DNA of 64,000 nt from Pieris napi (lineage: Eukaryota; Arthropoda; Insecta; Lepidoptera; Pieridae): assembly GCF_905475465.1 (NCBI RefSeq), contig NC_062249.1:10304501-10368500 (forward strand), written 5' to 3'. The position numbers and the translations under genes were made by a program. Below are positions 12,101-20,100 of this stretch, one piece after another (position 1 is the first letter of the stretch; each line of letters begins with the position of its first letter). Below the pieces are notes generated by a model. That model searched no databases, had not been told where the DNA came from, and saw nothing but the letters and a program-made list of their open reading frames with translations.

Positions 12101-15100
12101 GAGTATGTGAATGGCTGTGTGTGCGTGTGTATTTGAGAGTTGTTATAGGCGTGTTCTGTGTTTGTGTTAGTTTATGAAAGCTCGTCATGTCATGCCAGCA
12201 AATATATAGAAAGGCCGTTGAATATAAATTTATATATTTCTCAACTTTTGTTTTCGTCAGGATTTTATTTATTATTTTGAAAACTTCTTACTACACTAAT
12301 TTAAAGTTTATACACTGTATAATGCTTCCTATCTCATTTTCTCCCACGTCAATTGTCATGAATGTATGTGTCTGTCTGTTTTTCGTTTCATCGACTTTCA
12401 ATTCACAACGATGCTAAAGAAGTTTTCACTTCAAAAAGTGCGCGAAACAGGTACAGAAATTTAAGACCAAGGGTAGAAGCAGTTTTATTTACGTAGGAAT
12501 ATTAATAAATAAATGAATATTCCAGAATACACAGAATTAAGTCAGTCAGAGGTTGTCCAACGGCAATCCATCCAGTACACGGGATCCAATGCCGTTCTAC
12601 GTCACGCCGTGCTTCGTTTGGCCGGGACCGTGGAGTTCCTTAGCGAGACGAGGTGGAGGCTCTATGGGTGTCTCGATATGATTATAGAACCACCTGTTAT
12701 CACGCTAGAGGTACTAATTTAATCTATGGTCCAAATTACTGTTTCAATGTAATCTGTTCTTCAATGGAGAAGTTGATAATTGGGACGATGTTTTAAGCTG
12801 TTTGGCAGAAATACAAATGTAACCCTTAAAGGTGAATATGCCCATACAGTTTATATGTATTAATAACTTGTGGAAAAACAAAAAAATATATAGAAATCCT
12901 TAACTTACCTCTTAATAAGTTAAGGCTTTGAAATTCTATGGCTTTGGTAATTAGAATGTACACATTACAGAATTCAATAGTAATAATCTGTACATTCAGC
13001 ACAGACAAGTCTATTGGTATTAATATATTGTTTCTTTAATTGATTGATGAATTTAAAAAAAAACCCTTGTTCCTAAATAATTAAACCGTTAATCGTGGTT
13101 ACAATAATTTTTCAATATTTTATAAACAATATTTCCGTTTTACGAATTTGGTCTTGTTACGTCACGATCGTGATGCACATTCATAGCGTACGTACTAATT
13201 AATTCGCAAAATGCACCAATTAAACGCCAACTTTTATTATTTATTGATTTCAGTTATAGTTTTGACGTGATAACGTCTTTAAAATCGTTTTAGTCGGGTG
13301 ACATGTTCAGAAACTTGTGTCACACCAAAACCTCACGAGCGCGATCGCAGGTATAACGAGAGAGAGACGGACCGATCTCCTGTCTCATCTCGAGCGCTGC
13401 CAGTCATTCCGTGAATGTATGAAGAAAAATGTATATCATAGTCGAATAAGTAAACTTGTCATTTTACACCCGAAATTTATCATCAAAAGTGTGAATAAAA
13501 CGATAGATGTAATTTAAAATTTGAAAAAATTGTTATCTTCATTAATTCCTTACTTCCCAAAAACTTATATCACCAATAAGACGTTATCACGTAAACATCT
13601 CGATCGTAAACCTACTTTACAAACAACCAATATTTTTTTTCTGCTTAGATTTGATCTACATTTTAATTACATTTCCTCCCTATATATTTATTTTATCTAT
13701 ATATTTCCCAATTTCTATGGCAAAACTGCGTACGTAGTGATATTAACATCTCGTTTTTACGCCGTTAACAGTGGCAGGCGCAGCCGGTGTCAGACATGTA
13801 CGCGGATGCGGTGGTAGCGGCCTTACTGGCCGCAGCCTCCATGCCCCAACCCACGCATCTGCCGCTCGCGCCCAAATTGGACCGGATGCACTTTAAGGTA
13901 ATACACACACAAACATATTTTGTCACTGTATTAACATAAACTTGAGAATTAATAGTAATAAGCCTAACTAGACCAGTGCCGATAATTTTTGAAACCAAAA
14001 AAAATTACAGTAGGATGAAACCCATTAGAAAAGCAGGGGAATATGATCAAAATGAAAGGAAAAATAAATTACGGTCGATCTGAGGTCGGGAAGGGGAAGG
14101 GGGGGGGGGAGGTTTAAGGGTAAAAAACGGTTCATCTCGATTTCCGGCAAAACTAAAAGTCCTATCAAAGAAAACTACATGTCAAAGTTGTAGGTCATAA
14201 AAAGATCTACAACTTTTGTATTCACACATTTTTCGCATAACCTCAAAATTTATGTGAAAAATTCAAAAAACCAAAAAGTTGGTTTTTTATTTCTATCTTT
14301 TACAAAAATTTTTTTTTTAAACGAAATCTGGTGTAAACTTACCTTATTATGTTCCAAATATACTATAATTTATTTGTTTAAAAATATTTATTTTTTCACC
14401 TTATTTTGAATTAATATCGTAAAAACACCCTAATTTTCAATCGAAAATTCTGACGTCAAAATTTCAGCTTTTTTCAAAAAGTTGGTGTGCTTTCAGTGCG
14501 TTGAAATCTCCTACAACTTAGTTTTCTTCGATAGGACTTTTAGTTTTGCCGGAAATCGAGATGAACCGTTTTTTACCCTTAAACCTCCCCCCCCTACCCC
14601 TTCACTACCTTAGATCGACCGTAATTTATTTTTCCTTTCATTTTGATCATATTCCCCTGCTTTTCTAATGGGTTTCATCCTACTGTAATTTTTTTCACTT
14701 TTTATTTATTTTTAAAGGCTATCTGCACTGGTCTAAACAGTTTTCAGAAATAAGTGTATTTAACTGTCGATTTAAAAAATTGTCTTTGGTTTACGCTACG
14801 AATATTTCGTTATAATTTTATTTCATTACATGTAATGTTTCAAAAGGGAGTTTATTGGTTTTCTGGTCCGGTTCTCGATTTAAGAGAAATTTGATTTAGA
14901 TAAATGTATTTTGAGTTTGATTTAACATTAAATGGAAATTTATTTAATGTATTAACGAGATTTTATATACGTAATCTATCAAATAGCGAGACTGACACAT
15001 CGAATTTACTAATTGACTGTATAAAACGTACACTGTATAAATCTTTGAAAACGCACGTCCTTATAAGGGAGTGTTCAAGTATTACGTAACGCAATTTTTG

Positions 15101-16398
15101 GAGATTATTGACCCCCCCCCTGTATCTCGCCGTAACGTTTTTCAGTACCCAAGTACAGTACTGTTCCTAAGTCTAGTAAAACGTTTCGTGACCACCTTGT
15201 GTCTCTAAATTTACTATTATGTGGTGTAAGTCGAAAATATAACAATAACGCGTAATTCATTCCCCGCCCCGCATCGTAACGTTTTACAAAAGGACCCCCC
15301 ACTCCCAAAACGCGTTACGTAATACTTGAACGCTCCCTAAGAAGTTAGTTTAAAAATTCTAGAAATTGCAGTGTACGAAATAAAAAATTCAGTATGTTTC
15401 GTAATTTTTTTAAAGGCAAGTAGGATTACTTACAATATTTCAAAGGTATACATTTTGCTTACGATGGTCGCCTTCCCCGTACGAGCGTGTATTAAATGCG
15501 CACATAGTCTATTGGTGGGCACCAACCGTTAAATATATTTTCACAGGAGTGCGTCATAGAGATGCTTCAAGAAATGTTCGGAGAGGACTCAGTGCCGAAG
15601 ATGTTTAAAGGCGAGAAGTTACACGTGGAGGTGAACGGCAGAAGAGCGGATATTGATCTTCTAGCCTTGGTAAGTTATCACATACATCAGATGGTAATTT
15701 AGATACTTCCATAGAGTTCGGAATCCTAATTGTTGTGGTCTCTGGTAGAATGATCAGCGCTGTGGAACACGTTACATACACATTACACATTTAAAATGTA
15801 CCTTATTCTTTTTTTTTCTTTCCATAATTTTTATTTTTTATAGATTTTTTTGTCCGATTTACTAATTATTTAAACGACTACCTACCAATTATTTAAATAA
15901 TTGGTTTTATTATCTTAATATATATAAATGACACGTCACGTTGTTTGTCTGCTATGGACTCCTAAACTACTTAACCAATTTCAATAAAATTTGCACACCG
16001 TGTTCAGTTTGATCTAACTTACAAGATAAGATAGCTTAGATATATATTTCTACGTGTCTCTACGTGTTCTAACTCCTCTTAAACGGCTGGACCGATTTGA
16101 ATGATTATTTTTGTTTGCGTTTGGGTGGAGCCCTGGATGGTCTAGATTCACAAATCAGCCCGACAGATGGCGCTGCAGTCGGTACTGTCATACTTTGTTT
16201 ACGTCTGTGGGAGCCGCTAGTATTATATACATATTGGATTATAGTATATTTATGACCAACACTTAATATAAAAAAATATTTATATTTCAGGATGTAACAA
16301 GCAATGATGAAGCTTTGCAACGAATGGTTCAATCGGCCATTTCCAAATTGTACGCAGCGTTGGCACCCGTTAAACCACCCCCACCGCCTACTTGCTGA
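177..16398 (+). CDS. CPSF3: CPSF73 / CPSF3, pre-mRNA 3'-end endonuclease (3' part, 12 exons)
   Basis: Zinc-dependent metallo-beta-lactamase/beta-CASP endonuclease that cuts pre-mRNA before polyadenylation and also processes histone mRNA, in the nucleus. Exons read from GT/AG borders with continuous phase: 177-354, 977-1066, 1529-1679, 2743-2918, 8587-8716, 9610-9785, 11133-11273, 11907-12015, 12526-12710, 13772-13897, 15547-15669, 16291-16398 (TGA). They give about 564 residues, against 684 for the human protein; roughly the first 137, including the HxHxDH metal motif, lie left of the window. Visible family marks are AGHVLGAAMF (metal-binding His), YTGDFSRQEDRH (metal-binding Asp), the beta-CASP block ESTYGTHIHEKREERE, ASPGMMQSGLSRELFESW, SFSAHTDYQQT and LVHGEQNEM (catalytic-site His residues). 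The C-terminal domain is divergent and ends in a proline run. The 2919-8586 intron contains DHCR24 on the other strand. A polyadenylation signal AATAAA lies at 16415-16420. Confidence 0.97.
660..916 (-). repeat. tRNA-derived SINE, family A (copy 1)
   Basis: Read on the minus strand it starts GGGGCCTCATAGCCTAGCGG (A-box like), then about 35 bases later GGATTCGATTCCCGG (B-box like), the two internal RNA polymerase III promoter parts of a tRNA-derived SINE. The body includes TTTGTTCTCGGCCTTTGGGAGG and CGGTACCGGGCGAGTGC. The far end is a small palindrome, GTGCCAGAGCCATCTCTGGCAC. It lies in a CPSF73 intron. A second, 5'-truncated copy is at 19617-19818. Confidence 0.75.
1200..1450. mobile_element. 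MITE with GGGAGC inverted ends and TAA duplication (copy 1)
   Basis: Inverted ends GGGAGCATTCAAGTATTACG and its complement ending GAACGCTCCC, flanked by TAA on both sides (1197-1199 and 1451-1453). Inside are two C runs. A 3-base TAA duplication is typical of PIF/Harbinger elements. No coding capacity. Related copies lie at 15067-15337 and 10363-10614. Confidence 0.8.
1756..1916 (-). repeat. Interspersed repeat, GTCTCTGGCAGAATGACCAG family (copy 1)
   Basis: Minus strand reads TGTGGTCTCTGGCAGAATGA then CAGCGCTATGG and a CA-rich tail. The same words occur at 15722-15790 and 39483-39600 on the plus strand. Class unknown; it may be the 3' end of a retroelement. It lies in a CPSF73 intron right after an exon. 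Confidence 0.55.
2408..2705 (-). repeat. tRNA-derived SINE, family B (copy 1)
   Basis: On the minus strand it runs from AGTGTTGGATTAGTGGCTTC (A box TGGnnTAGTGG) through GAGGCCGTAGGTTCGATGC (B box) to a tail with GTCAGGCACAGGAGG and GATCACC. It ends only about 40 bases before the CPSF73 exon at 2743. Other B-box copies: 5083, 34411, 39603, 43733 and 45188, all on the minus strand. Confidence 0.8.
3319..3484. mobile_element. 165 bp foldback MITE (GGCCGATTTACATT ends)
   Basis: Inverted ends AAGGCCGATTTACATTTTCT and AATGTAAATCGGCC, extended by the inner pair GTGTTTAGGAGAGTGCTTTA and TAAAGCACTCTCCTAAACAC, so most of the element folds into a hairpin. Flanks read TTAA on the left and TTTAA on the right, suggestive of a TTAA (piggyBac-like) target. 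It lies in the CPSF73 intron just downstream of DHCR24. Confidence 0.75.
3604..3609 (-). terminator. Polyadenylation signal of DHCR24
   Basis: TTTATT on the plus strand (AATAAA on the gene strand) about 24 bases past the TAG at 3633-3635; a very short 3' UTR. Confidence 0.6.
3633..6885 (-). CDS. DHCR24: DHCR24, delta(24)-sterol reductase (complete, 3 exons)
   Basis: FAD-dependent reductase of the sterol side-chain C24 double bond in the ER membrane. Insects do not make sterols de novo, and plant-feeding ones use this step in turning phytosterols into cholesterol (family knowledge). Exons on the minus strand: 6697-6885, 5594-5852, 3633-4783, with GT/AG borders and continuous phase; 532 residues against 516 in human. 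Residues about 20-37 (LVVCAFCLPASFIFTLVL) form one N-terminal membrane anchor. Exon 2 and the start of exon 3 carry the FAD-binding fold, with RPNWLSLS, VEPMCTIGDITEYL, ELVDATLGG and FGTGMSTHSHKAGL. Later blocks (LPWSHGSLGFLVALTLKIV, and VPGTNYAMYNDLGVYGVPG near the end) are typical of the family. The start is the only Met before the anchor. A TTTATT (AATAAA on this strand) at 3604-3609 lies just past the stop. The gene sits wholly inside a CPSF73 intron, in antisense. Confidence 0.96.
4836..4860. repeat. (TA)n microsatellite
   Basis: Run of TA dinucleotides inside the second DHCR24 intron. Confidence 0.8.
5083..5357 (-). repeat. tRNA-derived SINE, family B (copy 2)
   Basis: Minus strand AGTGTTGGCCTAGTGGCTTC (A box), GAGGTCGTAGGTTCGATCCC (B box), and tail words GTCAGGCACTGGAAGGCTGA and TGTAACGCCACTG. 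It lies in the DHCR24 intron, in the same orientation as that gene. Confidence 0.82.
6026..6268 (-). mobile_element. Helitron-like non-autonomous element (copy 1)
   Basis: Minus strand ends GTCTGTGGGGTCCGCTAGT, the CTAG-type end of Lepidopteran Helitrons, and starts with a TATATA run. Internal words GGACCGATTTGAATGAT and TAGATTCACAAATCAGC recur at 15913-16221. It lies in the DHCR24 first intron. Confidence 0.55.
6247..6592. repeat. Two (TA)n microsatellites bracketing a short intronic stretch
   Basis: (TA) runs at about 6249-6266 and 6572-6592, with TTGACCGATTTCAGTAATTT after the first and ATTGAAATCGGTCAATCGGA after the second. The TTGACCGATTTCA word is present inverted next to the two runs, so the pair may be the ends of an inverted-repeat element of about 340 bases. 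It lies in the DHCR24 first intron. Confidence 0.5.
7948..8291. mobile_element. 344 bp MITE with AAGCTTAGG inverted ends
   Basis: Ends AAGCTTAGGATTCCTAGAAA and the complement of AAGCTTAGGTTTCCTAGAAA; the inverted ends match over ~45 bases (AAGCGGTGCTGTTA against AAGCGGTGCCGTTA). Inside is further dyad sequence around ATGACGGCCGTCAT. No coding capacity. It lies in the CPSF73 intron upstream of DHCR24. Confidence 0.7.
8879..9180 (+). repeat. Interspersed repeat, GTTGTCTGTAAAGTCGGTTTA family (copy 1)
   Basis: Contains TTGTCTGTAAAGTCGGTTTA, CGATAGTTTAACG, TTTTGTATGGATA, GAGTCATGCTTTTTCGTGCG and GACGTTGTCAAGTCAAAAAG, all shared in the same order with 20086-20500. Class not recognised. It lies in a CPSF73 intron. 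Confidence 0.6.
9992..10306. mobile_element. Foldback element with AAGAAGTATAACTTC ends (longer copy)
   Basis: Left end TACGCGCGTAAGAAGTTATA and right end GCCTAAAGAAGTATAACTTC; the core word is itself palindromic. Inner words TTGTGTCACGGTGCGCGCGC and AAATTTCACTCTCAT recur, inverted, in 16589-16726. It lies in a CPSF73 intron. Confidence 0.55.
10363..10614. mobile_element. MITE with GGGAGC inverted ends (copy 3, right end decayed)
   Basis: Left end GGGAGCGTTCAAGTTTTACG after TTA; the right end (GCGTGACGTAATACTTAAAG) has lost the last bases of the inverted repeat. Internal words GCGTTACGATGCGGGGCGG and CGTTACGGCGCGTTACAGGG match the other copies. It lies in a CPSF73 intron. Confidence 0.65.
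13971..14733. mobile_element. TA-flanked foldback element, GACCAGTGC ends (copy 1)
   Basis: Ends GACCAGTGC and GCACTGGTC, each flanked by TA (13969-13970, 14734-14735), as expected for a Tc1/mariner-type target. Long inner arms are complementary: ACAGTAGGATGAAACCCATT, GGGGAATATGATCAAAATGA and CCGGCAAAACTAAAAGTCCT appear again inverted on the right. No coding capacity. A second copy is at 55409-56222. It lies in a CPSF73 intron. Confidence 0.85.
15067..15337. mobile_element. MITE with GGGAGC inverted ends and TAA duplication (copy 2)
   Basis: Ends GGGAGTGTTCAAGTATTACG and ATACTTGAACGCTCCC, with TAA at 15064-15066 and 15338-15340. Internal C runs and CGTAACGTTTTTC as in copy 1. It lies in a CPSF73 intron. 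Confidence 0.8.
15722..15790 (+). repeat. Interspersed repeat, GTCTCTGGCAGAATGACCAG family (short copy)
   Basis: TTGTTGTGGTCTCTGGTAGA, then ATGATCAGCGCTGTGGAACA and a tail ACACATTACACATTT, matching the copies at 1756-1916 and 39483-39600. Confidence 0.5.
15913..16221 (+). mobile_element. Helitron-like non-autonomous element (copy 2)
   Basis: Starts TCTTAATATATATAAATGAC, contains GGACCGATTTGAATGATT and CAGATGGCGCTGCAGTCGG, and ends GTCTGTGGGAGCCGCTAGT. A 5' TC and 3' CTAG(T) without target duplication fit Helitrons. It lies in the last CPSF73 intron. Confidence 0.55.
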
Positions 16399-16414
16399 TA
16401 TTTAGCCAAGTTTA

Positions 16415-16420
16415 AATAAA
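16415..16420 (+). terminator. Polyadenylation signal of CPSF73
   Basis: AATAAA 17 bases after the TGA at 16396-16398, giving a very short 3' UTR. Confidence 0.7.
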
Positions 16421-16588
16421 TATAACAATATTTTGTATTATTAAAATCCAAAGGCTCGACGTTAATTTTATTTCACTACAATTCCCTGAAATGAAATCTT
16501 TATCTGATGAATTAATAATTTTGCGTGCCACGCCTTTTGGCTCTGGTTTGCTTTCGGAATATCAGTGGCCTGGCCTCATGTATGTTTT

Positions 16589-16726
16589 TGAAGTTATACT
16601 TCTTTAGGCGCGTTATGAAAAATTGATGAGAGTGAAATTTTACGATGCGCGCGCACCGTGACACAAAATTATTAATAATGCTAAAGAAGTATAACTTCTT
16701 ACGCGCGTACATAAGTACACACACCC
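16589..16726. mobile_element. Foldback element with AAGAAGTATAACTTC ends (internally deleted copy)
   Basis: Reads as the reverse complement of 9992-10306 with most of the AT-rich middle missing: GAAGTTATACTTCTTTAGGC, GAGTGAAATTTTACGATGCG, CGCGCACCGTGACACAAAAT, then AAGAAGTATAACTTCTTACG and CGCGTACATAAGTA. It lies between the converging CPSF73 and GTF2H4 genes. Confidence 0.6.
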
Positions 16727-17109
16727 TTTTATATCTTTTATAAGCAGTATAAACAACAGTCAAAGAGGCAGACACGAGCAAATGATATGGTTCATCGACA
16801 CTTTCGAAACGCAGCGCTACTAAATCGCCAGCTGTCTTCTTGCTTGCAGGATTATATTTTAACCCCAAAATAAGTGTAAGTATTTTTGTTAGTTGTGTAT
16901 TGAAATAAATGTAGGCATCTAACGCGCGTTTTATAATAACTTCTGTCTATTTTTAGCACAGCCTAAACACAATTTGACAGAAAGAGATGAAAAAGTACTT
17001 TAGTTAAGAGTGAAATTTTTAGAAGTTTAAAAAAAGATAATTAATATAAAAATTTATTTACAATATACAACTTAATCTAGGCATTTTATAACTAGACATT
17101 CAGTTTTTT

Positions 17110-17115
17110 TTTATT
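17110..17115 (-). terminator. Polyadenylation signal of GTF2H4
   Basis: TTTATT on the plus strand (AATAAA on the gene strand) about 29 bases past the TAG at 17144-17146. A second one is at 17053-17058. Confidence 0.6.
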
Positions 17116-17143
17116 TTCCTCCATATTATGTCATATTTTTGTT

Positions 17144-20100
17144 CTAAGAGGACTTGGAGTACCGTTTCCAGAACTTCTTGACGTCATCGTGTCCCGGTCT
17201 TGTCACAACCATAGTACGTGTGCGCTCGTTCTGCCAACTTAGTACGCCCTGCGCACGCGCATAATCTCGTAATACTACGAAGTCAGCCTGAGGAAAAATT
17301 AGACCAATGATGATAATTCCAAAATAAGTCTCATTATCACAAAAAAATTAAGCAGGTCTTTCTTCACTACTGGGTCACATCAGCCCGGTTAAAACAATAA
17401 TAATAATGTGTGTATGGCCTAGGACTAGTGCTAGACAGGCTACTTCTAATTAAATTGCGATATTTGTTTTAAAATAAGTGTTGTTGGATGATTTGCTATT
17501 TTAAAAGAGTACCGAGAGTTTTTTACGCCGGCTTTTTCTCTCAGCCTACACCCTCTGTCTTCTTTGCCGATGAGTAGGGATTAATAATTTAATGACGTGG
17601 AATAAGTGATACCCGTTTCACAATTTGACGGTTTCACTTCGATAGATTACAATCTAACGAATATTAATACGTTAAATTGTAAGCAGTACGTTGAGGTTCA
17701 CAATCTTTCGACAGTCCACAATCTCGCGAGATAGATTACAATCTAACGGTATTTACAATTTTACGTCAAAAAATATATATTCCACCTAACCTGTGATAGG
17801 AACTGGTTGTAGACCACTCCCTCGGTGTACGTGAAGCGGTTCCTCTCACTCTCCCAAAGTCTGATCTGATCCACGACTGTCGGCGGGAGAAGTGATGATG
17901 TCTTTATACCACCAGATTCAGCGCACAGCATCTGAAAATATAAAAAAATTACATATATGATGTATATTAACTACCCCTTCGAGAAAAAGCCGTGAAATAT
18001 AAATATATAAAATAAATAACTATATTATTCTGTTTAGTAAAATGTTTGAATAAAATTCTGGAGTAAGAAAATTTAATTTAATAAATAACCAACCCCCAAA
18101 TGCTTGTATAAAAATTTCACTTTTTTTAAATAATAGGAGGGAAACAGGACACTCATTTTTAGTGGGTCCGTTGCCGGCCTTTGGGGTCATTCTAAGTTTG
18201 AATAGTTGGAGGTCGTATCTCTCAGGAAAGACCCCCAACGGGAGTCGATTCCACAGTTCGCTTGTTCGCAAAAGAAAGCGCTTTGTGAAACAGACTGTGG
18301 AAGACTTCCAGCCATCAAGGTGATGTTGATGAAATTTTCTAGGTTCTAAGGTTTCAACCTAGGTTCTAGCTACCTAAATAATAAATGTCCCTTCCAGAAA
18401 CTCGTGGATACCCATATCTCTAAAACGACTGAACCGATTTTGATGAAACTTAAAACTCCGTAATTTGGGATATACATCTATTTTAAGTTTACAAACATTC
18501 ATCAAATTCCGGTTGGTTGTTTTAGAATTATGGAAATTCTATGTGACTTGGAGGAGATCAATGCTTTTCGACATAATATTTGTGTGAAAAGGAGTACTTA
18601 AATCCATTGTTTTAAATTAACGTGTTACGTTAACAGACACACAAAACACAATTTTTTGATGTTCAAAATACCTGTGGATGTGAATGCTGCTCCAGAAACT
18701 TGATGATCTGTTGAGCTGAGATTCCACCTCGAAACGCCTGACGCACTGATTCACGAGTTATCACTCCGACCACTAAGTTCGGGAACCTGTAAAAATTTAC
18801 TGTATGGCATTAAAAAATTACTAGAAATAGACAAAACCATACAACCAAAATTAATTCAAAACCATAGACAAGTGTAAGCAAAAAAGTAAAGTATTATATT
18901 CTTGAATTAAATTTGTGAGAAGTCAAGGAAATTGTTTTTCCGAAGTCTCCATCCAAGCTGCCGGCGGGTCCATCGCTTTTTGTCCATGCGCGCTATGTAG
19001 CCTGCCCACTGTCTCATTTCGTACGTGTTGTACGCAAGTGAGAGTTAAATACACTTTCATTGGACACGACCGCAATATTGATAATATTAAAATCTTAAAT
19101 TAAATTATAATGACTCATGTGCACTTTTTATTATTATTTTTTTCATGTATCCTTTATTAATTTAGTTGTTTTTTTGTTCCTGTTTATTTTTGCACTTCTT
19201 GCCTACATAAAAAAATGTATTATCTATTTTAATACTTTTTTTTTTCTTTTCTCACTCTTTTTTTTCCTTTCCTTTACATGTAATTATTTTAAATTTTTAT
19301 ATTATAATGCAACAAAGTGTAAATAAATAATATAAAATACTCAAGTCGAACACTAGGAACATTTTTAAATCATTTATTTTCCACCATGTGGGAATAGCTA
19401 AGCTCTTACCTATACATTAACTCGGTGAAGAGTCCCAAAAGAGCGACTTGCAATGTGCTCTGCGTATACCCGTAGAGGCGATAATTGCTCTCAACGACTA
19501 TATACCCTTGCGACCTTTTGGCTTCCAACGGCGCTATACCATCTCGAACACAGGTTATATTTAGCGCCAGACGCGTGGGGTAAAAGCGACCCGCTTTGCG
19601 CTGAAAAGGATAAAAAGCAGCTAGGTGAGGGGTACCGGGTTCGATTCCAAGTTTTAATTTAATTTAAATTTGTTCTCGGCCTTTGGGAGGTTTGTGCGGT
19701 ACCGGGCGAGTGCTTCGGTACATGGAGGACACGGTCGAATTTCTAAAAAGGCAAAGCACGAATTATAAAAAATCTTATACTTGACGCTGGCTAATGTACA
19801 AACCGTGCCAGAGCCATAAAAAAAAAACAATTGACATTTATAAGATGGAATTTTGTTGGAATTCTGTGCAAAAAGCAGCGTACAAGATTTGAAAAATATT
19901 ATAATGTATAGCATTTTATAGCGTTCATTGGTTAACCAATCTGTTAAGCAGACTTAAACCGAACTATTACCCCCGTATGTCATATACACTTAACGTAATA
20001 ACGTTTTTGAATCTAACAGGATCTATTTTACTTTATAATAATCGCCAAATTTGTACAACCTAGGGCATAATACAAATAAAAAAATCGGTTGTCTGTAAAG

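Noticed and set aside
18020..18271. 83-codon frame as an extra GTF2H4 exon
   Set aside because: The TFIIH p52 sequence is already complete and in phase without it, and it carries the LWNRLPLGVFP retroelement signature.
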